The position numbers and the translations under genes are program-made. The notes beneath the pieces are model-generated. The model was not told the origin of the DNA. It saw only the letters and a program-made list of their open reading frames with translations, and ran no database searches. Source: JAISFI01 sp031553775 (lineage in GTDB: Bacteria > Bacteroidota > Bacteroidia > Bacteroidales > Azobacteroidaceae). Taken from it: a stretch of 37,994 bases of DNA. The stretch lies in NCBI GenBank assembly GCA_031553775.1, contig JAVBLA010000042.1, positions 1-37,994 of the forward strand. The letters are read 5' to 3'. Below, piece after piece: positions 8,351 through 17,054 of this stretch. The stretch's first letter is position 1; each line of letters opens with the position of its first letter.

Positions 8351-9643
8351 ATGAAAAAAAGCAGTTTACTTTTATTCTATTTTTTGTTTATTACAAGCGT
8401 TTCCGGTCAGGTCCAACCCATATTGAAACTGACTTCCGAACAGATTGAAGGCCTTTTTATCCGGCAAAATCTGCAATTGATCTCCGAAAAATGTAATATT
8501 TCAATGGCAGAAGCCGCGATTGCACAAGCCAAATTATGGGATAATCCCGGCATCAGCCTCGGGAATGTCAATCTTTGGAGTACATCGTCTCAACGCGGAG
8601 GGGAAAGCGAAGTAATACCTCCTCTATTCGGATCATTCGGTAAAAACACGGAATTTTCGGTAGAACTCAGCCAGCTGATACAAACAGCCAATAAAAGGGG
8701 ACGATTAGTGAACCGTGAAAAAGTATCGAAAGAAATGGCTGTCAGGAACTTTGAAGAAGTGTTATCCGGACTCAGAACAGAATTGAGAAGGTCAATGGAT
8801 GAAATCATTTACCTGCAATCCTATTCCAAAATTCTTATTCAGCAGGAATCTTCCTTAGACAACTTAATCGGGAGTTATAAAAAACAGGTACAACAAGGCA
8901 ATTTATCAAAAATGGAGTTGTTGCGCCTGCAATCCTCTCTTCTGGAATTAAATAATGAAATGAATGAGGTGCAAACCGAACTGAATGCCCGGCAACGGAC
9001 CTTGAAAGTATTGTTGAATGCAGATCCGCTCCAGATAATCGAAATTGAAAGCGGAGAACCGGTAGTTAAAGATCCGGACGAAATGACTTTCAGCAATCTT
9101 TTCGAACTGGCATCGGAAAACCGTCCTGATCTTCAATTAAGCCGTTTAAAGATGCAATATGACGAGAAAAACCTGTCGTATGAAAAAGCTATGCGTGTAC
9201 CGGATTTGAATTTTAGTGTCAGTTACGACCGGGCCGGAGGAGTTTGGAATGATTTTATCGGATTCGGAGTTAGCTTCGACCTCCCGGTTTTTAACCGGAA
9301 TCAGGGAAATATTAAAGCAGCTCAAATCAGCATCGACCAAAATAATTATTTAAATAAACAACAAATCAATGTAGCACAACAGGAAATTATAGAAGCCTAT
9401 AACAATTATATCCGTCAATACCGGTTCTATAATAAAACGAAAGAGAACACTTTGTTTGCAGAATTAGACAACATGCTCGACAGCTATGCCCGGGGCCTGT
9501 TGAACCGGAATATCAGTATGCTGGAATACATCGATTTTATGGATACCTATAAATCGAATAAGCAAACAATGCTTCTGGCCCGCAAAAACCTGGCAATTCA
9601 GTTTGAAGAGTTACAATTTACAGTAGGAACAAGCATAAAATAA
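8351..9643 (+). CDS. czcC: CzcC-type outer-membrane channel of a metal RND efflux system
   Basis: This 430-residue TolC/OEP-family protein has a signal peptide ending near SVSGQ. It contains two long alpha-helical/beta repeats of the outer-membrane efflux fold, for example AAIAQAKLWDNPGISLGNVN and GVSFDLPVFNRNQGNIKAAQI. The 'LWDNPG' and 'FNRNQG' phrases are typical of the CzcC/CusC branch. It forms the exit duct for the CzcB-CzcA complex, spanning the periplasm and outer membrane. It is the first gene of a five-gene operon, with czcB 22 bases after. Which metal is exported is not visible from this protein. Confidence 0.9.
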   Translation: MKKSSLLLFYFLFITSVSGQVQPILKLTSEQIEGLFIRQNLQLISEKCNISMAEAAIAQAKLWDNPGISLGNVNLWSTSSQRGGESEVIPPLFGSFGKNTEFSVELSQLIQTANKRGRLVNREKVSKEMAVRNFEEVLSGLRTELRRSMDEIIYLQSYSKILIQQESSLDNLIGSYKKQVQQGNLSKMELLRLQSSLLELNNEMNEVQTELNARQRTLKVLLNADPLQIIEIESGEPVVKDPDEMTFSNLFELASENRPDLQLSRLKMQYDEKNLSYEKAMRVPDLNFSVSYDRAGGVWNDFIGFGVSFDLPVFNRNQGNIKAAQISIDQNNYLNKQQINVAQQEIIEAYNNYIRQYRFYNKTKENTLFAELDNMLDSYARGLLNRNISMLEYIDFMDTYKSNKQTMLLARKNLAIQFEELQFTVGTSIK

Positions 9644-9665
9644 ATATTACAGACAATTATTTACT

Positions 9666-10751
9666 ATGGGAATGAAAATACAAATGGCATGGTTAGCCGG
9701 ATTGCTGGTCCTGGTATCCTGCTCCAAACAACCAGAAAAAGCAGAAGACACCGGCAATCCTATCAATCAGGAGTTCTTATCCAAAATTGAAACGACGAAA
9801 GTCGTATTAAGCGATCAGGAAGAAGAACTGCTCCTCAGCGGGAAAATTATTTCGGACCCGGATAAAACCATCAACCATGTCTCTTTGGTCAGCGGGGTGA
9901 TCGATCGCTCTTATTTTTCCATAGGCGATAAAGTCCGGAAAGGACAAATGCTCGTAGATATCCGGAGCTCCGAACTCAGTCAGCTCGAATCGGAACGGAT
10001 CAGCCTGGAATCGGCGGTCAAAGTAGCCCAGCGAAATCTACAGGCGGTGCAAACATCGTTCAACGACAATATGGCGTCCGAAAAAGATCTGCTGGAAGCG
10101 CAGGGACAAGTAGACCAGACGCAGGCTGCATTACACAAGATCAAAGAAGATCTGCGGCTTTTCGTGCCCAATAAAGGAACGGGAAGTTTTTCCATTACAG
10201 CGCCGATGAGCGGCTATGTGATACGGAAGAATGCCTCTTCCGGAAGTACTGTTACATCCGATGGAGAACCTTTATTCACCATCGCCGATTTAAGCAGTGT
10301 CTGGGCCATAGCCAGCGTATATGCCAGCAATCTGGAATTTGTGAAAGAAGGAATGGAGGTATTTATTACAAGCCTTTCCTATCCGGGAGAAGTCTTTCCC
10401 GGAAAAATATCGAATGTATCCCAGGTATTCGATCCGGACGACAATACCCTGAAAGCCCGTATCATCCTGCCTAACCCGAATCTGAAGTTCAAACCCGAAA
10501 TGTCTGTAATGATCCGGTTGAAGAATAAAACTCAGCAATCGTTGGTTTCCATTCCTTCCGATGCATTGATTTTCGACAATGACCTTTATTATGTTGTGAC
10601 AAAAGAAGGAGAAGATCGTTTTCAGGTAAAAGAAGTACAACTGCAGGGGCATCATGGCAAAGCAACATACATTCTCTCTGGTTTGCAGGAAGGAGAAGAG
10701 GTGGTATGCAAAAATCAGTTACTTGTATATTCCGGTCTTAAAAACAGATAA
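9666..10751 (+). CDS. czcB: CzcB-type periplasmic adaptor (membrane-fusion) lipoprotein
   Basis: This 361-residue protein has a lipoprotein signal with Cys19 (LLVLVSC), so it is lipid-anchored on the periplasmic side. Family blocks in order are the first lipoyl half (VSGVIDRSYFSIGDKVRKGQMLVDI), an alpha-hairpin rich in Gln/Glu (about residues 105-160), the second lipoyl half (ITAPMSGYVIRKNASSGSTV), and beta-barrel and membrane-proximal domains. It lacks the extra metal-binding N- or C-terminal domains of some CzcB/CusB proteins. It bridges the CzcA pump and the CzcC channel. Its stop is three bases before czcA, indicating tight co-translation. Confidence 0.9.
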   Translation: MGMKIQMAWLAGLLVLVSCSKQPEKAEDTGNPINQEFLSKIETTKVVLSDQEEELLLSGKIISDPDKTINHVSLVSGVIDRSYFSIGDKVRKGQMLVDIRSSELSQLESERISLESAVKVAQRNLQAVQTSFNDNMASEKDLLEAQGQVDQTQAALHKIKEDLRLFVPNKGTGSFSITAPMSGYVIRKNASSGSTVTSDGEPLFTIADLSSVWAIASVYASNLEFVKEGMEVFITSLSYPGEVFPGKISNVSQVFDPDDNTLKARIILPNPNLKFKPEMSVMIRLKNKTQQSLVSIPSDALIFDNDLYYVVTKEGEDRFQVKEVQLQGHHGKATYILSGLQEGEEVVCKNQLLVYSGLKNR

Positions 10752-10754
10752 TCC

Positions 10755-13700
10755 ATGCATAAATTTGTCGAAAATATCATCGCTTTTGCCTTACGCAATC
10801 ACGTGTTGATTCTCTTTTTAACTGTGGTTTTATTTGTTGCAGGGCTATATTGTTACCAGCATACGCCTATCGAGGCTTATCCCGATGTAACCAATACGCG
10901 GGCAAAAATTATCGCCCAATGGCCGGGAAGAAGTGCGGAGGAAGTGGAGAAATTCGTAACCCTGCCTATCATGCAACAACTGAATACCATTCCCCGCAAG
11001 ACGGATGTGCGGTCGACTTCCCTTTTCGGTTTGTCTGTGACCACAGTTCTCTTTGAAGATGGTGTAGATGATTTTTTTGCCCAACAATATGCTTCTAACC
11101 GTATGCAGGAAATTAATCTGCCGGAAGGAGCGGAACTGTCGATCGAGCCGCCATCGGGAGCTACCGGTGAAATTTTCAGGTATGTTCTGAAAAGCGACCT
11201 GCCCATACGGGAAGTGGCTGCTGTGAACGAATGGGTGGTGCAACGGGAATTACTGTCCGTGCCGGGAGTTGCCAGTATCGCCACTTTCGGAGGAGAGGAA
11301 AAAATCGTGGAAATCAAAGTCAATCCGATCGAGTTGGCCAATTATGATCTATCTCCCCTGCAGGTATACGAAGCAGTGGCCAACAGCAATATCAATGTCG
11401 GAGGAGATGTGATCCAGAAAGGGAACCAGGCGTATGTGGTCAGGGGATTAGGTTTACTTGAAAGTACTTCGGATATCGAAAATATCCTGATCGAGGTGAA
11501 AGGAAATACGCCGATTCGCGTGGGACAGGTAGCCCAGGTAAATGTTTCTTCCAAACCGCGTTTAGGACAGGTAGGATTGAACGACGAAGACGATGTGATA
11601 CAGGGAATCGTGATCATGCTCCGCGGACAAAATCCCAGCGAAGTAATCGATCGGTTAAAACTGAAAATCGATGAATTAAATGAACGGCTCCTTCCTCCGG
11701 AGGTCAGGGTGGTACCTTTTCTGGACCGGACTACGCTGGTCGATTCTACCGTACACACCGTATTGAAAAACCTGTTGGAAGGTATTCTATTTGTATCGAT
11801 CGTTGTCTTCATCTTTTTATTTAACTGGAGAACAACAGCAATTGTTGCTACGGTAATTCCCTTATCTTTCTTATTTGCTATCATCATGCTGCGGATACAG
11901 GGTTTACCCGCCAACCTGATATCCATGGGAGCTTTGGATTTTGGTCTGTTACTGGAAGGAACCCTGGTTATCGTCGAGATCGTTTTTGTGGCAATGGAAA
12001 AACGATCACGACAACTGGGTGACAGATACGAATCTTCCCTGAAAAGCGGATTGATTAAAAAAAGTGCCGGAAGCGTGGCATCCCATATCTTTTTTGCACA
12101 ATTAATACTGGTTGTAGCATTATTCCCCATTTTCTCTTTTCAGAAAGTAGAAGGAAAAATGTTCTCTCCTTTGGCTTTCACATTGGGGTATGCCTTGCTT
12201 GGATCGCTCATCCTGTCGCTGACTTACGTACCGGTCATGTGCAAAATCCTGCTAAAAAAACCGTTGAAAGAAAAAACCAATTTTATCAGCCGCTTTTTTA
12301 TGCAAACTATCTACAGCTTTTATGAACTGGCTTCCCGTCACAGGAAAATAACGCTACTTTCATTTATTTTTATCCTGGCCGTTTGTTTTGCTCAATTCTG
12401 TTTCTGGGGTACTGAATTTATCCCCAAAATGAATGAAGGCGCTATCTATGTCCGGGCAACACTTCCCAATAGTGTCAATCTGGATGAATCGGTCCGGATT
12501 ACCAAAGAGATGAAGCATAAACTGCAACAATTCGACGAAGTAAAATTCATTCTCACACAAACCGGACGTCCCAATGACGGAACGGACGCCACGGGCTTTT
12601 TCAATATCGAGTTCCATACCGAACTGATACCGGAAATAGAATGGAAACATAAAATCAAAAAAGAAGAACTGATTCAGCAGATGCAGGATTCTCTCGCTAT
12701 TTATCCGGGAATTGTGTTTGCTTTCAGTCAACCGATACAGGACAATATCGAAGAATACGTGGCCGGTGTAAAAAGTTCGCTGGTCATTAAAATTTTCGGT
12801 TCGGATCTTCATCAATTGGAAGACCTGGCCAACCAGACTGCCGATGCCATACGCCCGGTGAGGGGTGTGGAAGATGTAAACGTATTCAAAAGTATCGGAT
12901 TGCCGGAGCTTCAGATACATCTGGACGAATCGAAAATGTCCCGCTATGCCGTTTCGATGGCCGATGCACAAGCCGTTGTAGAAATGGCTATCGGGGGAAA
13001 GGCGGCCAATTCATTCTATGAAAATGAGCGGATGTTCGATATCGTGATCCGTTTCCAAAAAGAATTCAGGGATGATGAAGATAAAATAGGCAATATACTG
13101 ATCCCGACAATGAACGGGAAAGAAATTCCTTTAAAGGAAATAGCCGATATATCTTTCGTTACCGGACCCGCTTTTATTTACCGCGAAGGAAGCGGACGGT
13201 ATGTTAGCATCGGGTTCAGTATCCGCGACCGGGACCTGGGCTCGACAATCAAAGATGCCCAGGAGCAGGTAGCCAAACTGGTACAATTAAAACCGGAAAA
13301 CAAAATGGTATGGGCAGGCGAATTTGAAAGCCAGCAAAGAGCGACCAACCGCCTGATCGTTATAGTACCTGCGGTATTGCTACTGATTCTTTTCCTGCTT
13401 TATCTGAATTTCGGAAATCTCAAAGACACTTTAATCGCAGCAAGTGCAATTCCTTACGCTTTTATCGGAGGATTTATTTCCTTATGGGTTACCGGAACAC
13501 CCTTCGGAATATCTGCCGGTATCGGATTCATCATTCTGTTCGGTATAACTGCCATTAACAGTATTCTGCTGATTGTTTCCATGAAAAACCGCATGCAGCA
13601 TTCCATGAATTTGCGGTTGGCAATCAATGAGGCTGTCAGCAGCCGGGTACGTCCGATCGTCATGGTGGCTTTAATGGGTTCCATGGGACTGCTTCCTGCG

Positions 13701-13850
13701 GCTTTGTCGCATGGTATGGGCTCCGAAATCCAAAAGCCTCTGGCAATCATGATCGTCGGTGGAATTATTATTTGTATGCTCTTATCTTTTACTGTATTGC
13801 CCCAGGTATTTTATTTTAGCTACCGCAGAGACAAGAGACTCAAAAAATAA
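10755..13850 (+). CDS. czcA: CzcA/CusA-family heavy-metal RND efflux pump
   Basis: This 1031-residue inner-membrane RND transporter of the heavy-metal (HME) branch uses proton import to drive metal export. It shows TM1 (residues 10-33), the first large periplasmic loop, TM2-TM6, the second loop and TM7-TM12. The TM4 signature is GALDFGLLLEGTLVIVE: D395 and E408 align with D402 and E415 of Cupriavidus CzcA, but the middle carboxylate (D408 there) is Glu401 here. Divalent-cation pumps carry the D-F-G pattern, whereas silver/copper pumps (CusA) differ, so a divalent metal such as Zn, Co or Ni is the more likely substrate. That is inference. Length is normal. The response regulator gene follows after 40 bases. 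Confidence 0.92.
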   Translation: MHKFVENIIAFALRNHVLILFLTVVLFVAGLYCYQHTPIEAYPDVTNTRAKIIAQWPGRSAEEVEKFVTLPIMQQLNTIPRKTDVRSTSLFGLSVTTVLFEDGVDDFFAQQYASNRMQEINLPEGAELSIEPPSGATGEIFRYVLKSDLPIREVAAVNEWVVQRELLSVPGVASIATFGGEEKIVEIKVNPIELANYDLSPLQVYEAVANSNINVGGDVIQKGNQAYVVRGLGLLESTSDIENILIEVKGNTPIRVGQVAQVNVSSKPRLGQVGLNDEDDVIQGIVIMLRGQNPSEVIDRLKLKIDELNERLLPPEVRVVPFLDRTTLVDSTVHTVLKNLLEGILFVSIVVFIFLFNWRTTAIVATVIPLSFLFAIIMLRIQGLPANLISMGALDFGLLLEGTLVIVEIVFVAMEKRSRQLGDRYESSLKSGLIKKSAGSVASHIFFAQLILVVALFPIFSFQKVEGKMFSPLAFTLGYALLGSLILSLTYVPVMCKILLKKPLKEKTNFISRFFMQTIYSFYELASRHRKITLLSFIFILAVCFAQFCFWGTEFIPKMNEGAIYVRATLPNSVNLDESVRITKEMKHKLQQFDEVKFILTQTGRPNDGTDATGFFNIEFHTELIPEIEWKHKIKKEELIQQMQDSLAIYPGIVFAFSQPIQDNIEEYVAGVKSSLVIKIFGSDLHQLEDLANQTADAIRPVRGVEDVNVFKSIGLPELQIHLDESKMSRYAVSMADAQAVVEMAIGGKAANSFYENERMFDIVIRFQKEFRDDEDKIGNILIPTMNGKEIPLKEIADISFVTGPAFIYREGSGRYVSIGFSIRDRDLGSTIKDAQEQVAKLVQLKPENKMVWAGEFESQQRATNRLIVIVPAVLLLILFLLYLNFGNLKDTLIAASAIPYAFIGGFISLWVTGTPFGISAGIGFIILFGITAINSILLIVSMKNRMQHSMNLRLAINEAVSSRVRPIVMVALMGSMGLLPAALSHGMGSEIQKPLAIMIVGGIIICMLLSFTVLPQVFYFSYRRDKRLKK

Positions 13851-13890
13851 TGCTATTTTTACCCGTTCAAACCGGAGAAAAATAAAATAC

Positions 13891-14580
13891 ATGGAAATTT
13901 TACTTATTGAAGATAACCGGAAAATCAGTGAATTTCTCCTGAAAGGACTCGACGAAAGCGGATTTTCCGTCACCCTGGTCGAAAACGGGACAGATGCCCG
14001 GAGTTTATTATCGAAAGAAAACTGGGAAGTGATCTTATTGGATATCATGTTACCGGATATCGACGGACTGGAGTTGCTTCAATATGCACGCTACAAAAAA
14101 ATACATACTCCAATACTGGTTATCAGTGCTTTGGGAGACACCGACGATAAAATAAAAGCATTGAATCTCGGCGCCGACGATTACTTGTCCAAACCCTTTC
14201 ATTTCAACGAACTGATAGCCCGTATTCATGCCCTTACCCGGAGATACAAGTTGAACTATAACGAACCGGAAAACATACTTGAATGTGGCGACCTGAAATT
14301 GTACACCGACAAACATCTGGTTGTACGGGGAGAAAACGAGATCAATCTCACGTCCCAGGAATTCAAACTACTGAAACTACTGATGGAAAATAAAGATAAA
14401 GTATTGTACCGTTCCCGGATACTGGATGCGGTTTGGGGGATCAACTATGACTCTAACACGAATGTAGTGGATGTATATATTTCTTACCTGCGGAATAAAG
14501 TCGACTCCGGTAATTCTCCGAAACTGATCGAAACAGTCAAAGGATACGGTTACAGGATACGAACACGCCAACCCGAATAA
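13891..14580 (+). CDS. OmpR/PhoB-type response regulator of the czc operon
   Basis: This 229-residue protein has a receiver domain with the acidic pair E8-D9, the phosphorylated Asp51 (LLDIMLP), Ser79 and Lys101 (LSKPF). A winged-helix DNA-binding domain follows (LTSQEFKLLKLL, then VDVYISYLRNKVD and VKGYGYRI). The frame is open upstream into czcA, but the ATG at 13891 starts exactly at the receiver core MEILLIEDN and is chosen. It lies between czcA and its partner kinase gene, nine bases before the latter, so it most likely controls this metal-efflux operon, as CzcR/CusR do elsewhere. The DNA site it binds was not identified. Confidence 0.93.
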   Translation: MEILLIEDNRKISEFLLKGLDESGFSVTLVENGTDARSLLSKENWEVILLDIMLPDIDGLELLQYARYKKIHTPILVISALGDTDDKIKALNLGADDYLSKPFHFNELIARIHALTRRYKLNYNEPENILECGDLKLYTDKHLVVRGENEINLTSQEFKLLKLLMENKDKVLYRSRILDAVWGINYDSNTNVVDVYISYLRNKVDSGNSPKLIETVKGYGYRIRTRQPE

Positions 14581-14589
14581 CACACAGAA

Positions 14590-15933
14590 ATGAAAGTTCA
14601 AACACGCCTGTCTTTGTTTTGCTCCGTGGTATTCGGGGTTATATTTGCCGTAATTTCCCTGCTGATATTCGGCTTATACTACAAAAACGCAGAACAGCAA
14701 ATGCGTTCGAACCTAAAAAAAACAGCCTTCATTACCGGAATTTATTATCTGGAAGAAGACGAACTGAATATCAGTGAGTATGAAAATGTAAAAAAGCAGT
14801 TCGAAGCTTTGGTATCCGACTCTTACTATCAGATATATAACGAAAAGAATGTAGTAGCTTACGGAGCACCGACTCCGGAAATTCCTGCTTTCATATTAGA
14901 TAAAATAAGGAAGGAGGAATATGTGTACTTTTCATCCGGAAATTTCTTTTGTTACGGTGTGTTTTATATCGATAACCAGGGAGATTTTGTTGTTGTCTCT
15001 AAAGTAAAAGAAGAAGAATTTAACAGTCAGCTGCATCTATTGCTCTGGATCCTTTCCGCCTCTTTTTTTATCGGGATGATTTCAATCATTTTATTCAGCC
15101 GGTGGGTATCGCGTGTGGCCTATCGTCCGTTTTCAAAAGTAATCGACCAGGTGAACCGGATAACGACAAACAACCTGGACGTGCAAATCAAATCTCCGGA
15201 AACCAAAGACGAACTTCAGGAATTAACCGATACTTTCAATAATTTGTTGGCAACCATTTCCGAGACAGTTATCATTCAGAAAAATTTCGTGAATTATGTT
15301 TCACATGAGTTCAAAACTCCCCTGGCCTCTATGCTGGGAAACCTGGAAGTATTTTCCATGAAAGACCGGAGTCCGCAGGAGTACGAACAATTATCCAAAA
15401 AACTAATCGGCCAGATCTCGGAACTGGAAGAGATCCTCAATACGCTGATGATCATCTCCGACCTGAAGAAAGAAACAGAATCTTTCGACCAGACACGTAT
15501 CGATGAATTGGTTTGGGAAATCATCCGGAAACTATCCGAACATTATCCTGAATCGAAAATACAGGTAGACATCGATATTGCGCCGGAAGATGAAAATCTG
15601 CTGATTACTTCCAAAAACAGCATCCAGATTCTAATGGCTTTGTTTAATATTATCGAGAATGCCGTAAAATATTCAAATGGCAAAACCGTAAATATCTGTT
15701 TGTCTAAAAATGAAACCAGACTTTGTCTCCTTGTCATCGATAAAGGCATCGGTATTCCGCAAGACCAGTTAGCCTATATCAGTAAACCTTTCTACCGCGC
15801 CGATAACTCCTCCCAGGTGCAAGGTAGCGGGATCGGGCTTTCCATTGCTCTTCGTATACTGGAAAAAGCAGGAATCAATTATTCTATTGAATCTCAGGAA
15901 AATATAGGAACGAGATTGATTGTTTTGTTTTGA
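14590..15933 (+). CDS. Membrane sensor histidine kinase of the czc operon
   Basis: This 447-residue kinase has TM1 (about residues 8-30), a periplasmic sensor region of about 115 residues and TM2 (about 148-170). A HAMP linker follows, then a HisKA dimerisation domain with phospho-accepting His239 (NYVSHEFKTPLASMLGNLE) and a HATPase domain. The HATPase has an N box (FNIIENAVKYSN), G1 (DKGIGIP) and G2 (GSGIGLSIA). It probably senses metal in the periplasm and phosphorylates the regulator encoded immediately upstream. The sensor region shows no CxxC or His-rich metal motif that I can identify. It is the last gene of the operon, and no clear terminator hairpin follows. Confidence 0.92.
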   Translation: MKVQTRLSLFCSVVFGVIFAVISLLIFGLYYKNAEQQMRSNLKKTAFITGIYYLEEDELNISEYENVKKQFEALVSDSYYQIYNEKNVVAYGAPTPEIPAFILDKIRKEEYVYFSSGNFFCYGVFYIDNQGDFVVVSKVKEEEFNSQLHLLLWILSASFFIGMISIILFSRWVSRVAYRPFSKVIDQVNRITTNNLDVQIKSPETKDELQELTDTFNNLLATISETVIIQKNFVNYVSHEFKTPLASMLGNLEVFSMKDRSPQEYEQLSKKLIGQISELEEILNTLMIISDLKKETESFDQTRIDELVWEIIRKLSEHYPESKIQVDIDIAPEDENLLITSKNSIQILMALFNIIENAVKYSNGKTVNICLSKNETRLCLLVIDKGIGIPQDQLAYISKPFYRADNSSQVQGSGIGLSIALRILEKAGINYSIESQENIGTRLIVLF

Positions 15934-15990
15934 AGGTAATTCAGAAACTGTTTAAATATAATATGGCTATCCGCATATTTCTCATCACAA

Positions 15991-16026
15991 TGTCCCGAAG
16001 GGATTTCATTTGAATAACCGCGGGCT
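15991..16026. repeat. REP-like palindromic fragment
   Basis: This GC-rich patch in an AT-rich gap contains a small hairpin, TCCC-GAA-GGGA (15993-16003), and CCGCGG (16018-16023). It resembles repeated extragenic palindromes that are scattered through Bacteroidota genomes beside REP-associated transposases. The rest of the gap between the kinase gene and tetR holds only the tetR control sites. Confidence 0.35.
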
Positions 16027-16105
16027 TGTTATAGCACCCAAATTGCAAAAAGTCGAGAGTATTGAGAAATATTTATCAATAGACATTGTTTTTTATCTAA
16101 AATAA

Positions 16106-16119
16106 TGAACAAACGTTCA
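16106..16119. promoter_or_regulatory. TetR operator-like palindrome O1
   Basis: TGAACAAACGTTCA is an inverted repeat, TGAAC-N4-GTTCA. Read on the other strand it is identical to the two sites at 16875 and 16923. It lies about 120 bases upstream of the tetR transcription start. Confidence 0.7.
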
Positions 16120-16190
16120 CTAATAAATATCTGAATATCAGACACATAAAAACAAAATCAAATAAAATAACTTTTATTAACAAAAAAACA

Positions 16191-16223
16191 TTTGGAACAT
16201 ATATTGAATTATCCTCACCTTTG
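16191..16223 (+). promoter_or_regulatory. Promoter of tetR
   Basis: TTTG (16191-16194), 21 bases, then CACCTTTG (16216-16223) fits the Bacteroidota promoter spacing, although the first two bases of the -7 box are not TA. The predicted start near 16230 falls inside operator O2, which fits autorepression. Confidence 0.45.
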
Positions 16224-16226
16224 TAG

Positions 16227-16240
16227 TGAACAATCGTTCA
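16227..16240. promoter_or_regulatory. TetR operator-like palindrome O2 at the tetR start site
   Basis: TGAACAATCGTTCA (TGAAC-N4-GTTCA) ends 15 bases before the tetR start codon and overlaps the expected transcription start. The complement of the site at 16987 is identical. Confidence 0.75.
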
Positions 16241-16255
16241 TTATTTATTCAGTTT

Positions 16256-16855
16256 ATGCAAGACAGAAAAGAATACATATTAGAAAAAGCATTCGAAGTA
16301 TTTATGTCGAAAGGATATGACAGCACTTCGATTACTGTCCTGCAGGAAGAACTGAAGATGTCGAGAGGCGCGATGTACCGTTACTTCGAAAGTAAAGACG
16401 ATTTGTTCAAAGAAGTGGTAGATAAATACTTCTTTACTTTGATCAGGCACCTCAGCCCTCAGTTCAAAGAAGGTTCTACTCTCCAGGAATACATCAATAT
16501 CAGATGCCAGAAAATGAAGGAGATCAGTGTATATCTGGATCAGATTGAAAAATTTGAAACCGCCTTCCTGAACTATACGGCATTCATCATCCAGGCAGCC
16601 AAAGTATACCCCGGTTTTCTCGAAAGAATGAAAAGGCACCGGGATACCGAACTGAAAAACTGGCAACAGGCAATTGAAAACAGCATTGAAAAAGGCGAAG
16701 TCAGAAAAGATATAAATGTAAAAATTATATCTCTTGTTTTTGCCAAAGCAATAGACATGAACGATCCGGAAAAACCGGGACCGGGTTGTTTTTCAAAAAC
16801 AACCGACAGTACAAAAAAATTAATGAATTATATTCTTTCTTTGATTAAAGCATAA
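16256..16855 (+). CDS. TetR/AcrR-family transcriptional repressor
   Basis: This 199-residue regulator has an N-terminal three-helix HTH domain: YILEKAFEVFMSKGYDST, then VLQEELKMSRGAMYRYFESK (residues 29-47) and DDLFKEVVDKYF. It is the classical TetR layout, with a C-terminal ligand-binding helical domain without a recognisable ligand signature. I chose the ATG at 16256. A longer frame beginning at 16226 would start inside the operator palindrome and adds nothing to the family fold. Two operator-like sites precede it and three lie between it and the efflux genes, so it probably represses both itself and the downstream OMP-pump genes until a ligand binds. Confidence 0.92.
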   Translation: MQDRKEYILEKAFEVFMSKGYDSTSITVLQEELKMSRGAMYRYFESKDDLFKEVVDKYFFTLIRHLSPQFKEGSTLQEYINIRCQKMKEISVYLDQIEKFETAFLNYTAFIIQAAKVYPGFLERMKRHRDTELKNWQQAIENSIEKGEVRKDINVKIISLVFAKAIDMNDPEKPGPGCFSKTTDSTKKLMNYILSLIKA

Positions 16856-16874
16856 TTTTTTTACATCAAAAAGG

Positions 16875-16888
16875 TGAACGTTTGTTCA
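16875..16888. promoter_or_regulatory. TetR operator-like palindrome O3
   Basis: TGAACGTTTGTTCA, 20 bases after the tetR stop. It is identical to O4 and to the complement of O1. Confidence 0.75.
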
Positions 16889-16922
16889 CAAGCAATTACC
16901 GAATATTTTTTTACTTTCAAAG

Positions 16923-16936
16923 TGAACGTTTGTTCA
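16923..16936. promoter_or_regulatory. TetR operator-like palindrome O4
   Basis: TGAACGTTTGTTCA, with its centre 48 bases from O3. It lies just upstream of the likely promoter of the outer-membrane protein and pump genes. Confidence 0.75.
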
Positions 16937-16969
16937 TTACGAAAAGTTAAAAATACAATTAAAACAATC

Positions 16970-16977
16970 TATTTTTG
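16970..16977 (+). promoter_or_regulatory. -7 box for the OMP/RND efflux operon
   Basis: TATTTTTG matches TAnnTTTG. No good -33 TTTG is at the right distance. Transcription would start near 16984, between O4 and O5, so bound repressor would block it from both sides. Confidence 0.5.
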
Positions 16978-16986
16978 GCCAATAGA

Positions 16987-17000
16987 TGAACGATTGTTCA
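16987..17000. promoter_or_regulatory. TetR operator-like palindrome O5
   Basis: TGAACGATTGTTCA, ten bases after the predicted -7 box. It is identical to the complement of O2, so the five sites are only two sequences used in both orientations. Their joint consensus is TGAACGWTTGTTCA. Confidence 0.75.
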
Positions 17001-17054
17001 ATTTTCAAAACAAATGAATTAAAAACAGTACTAACAAATTAAAATTAAGGTATT

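Noticed and set aside
13759..13890. Longer start for the response regulator overlapping the end of czcA
   Set aside because: The receiver fold begins at the ATG at 13891; upstream codons belong to czcA in another frame.
16226..16255. GTG start for tetR
   Set aside because: It would lie within operator O2 and at the predicted transcription start.
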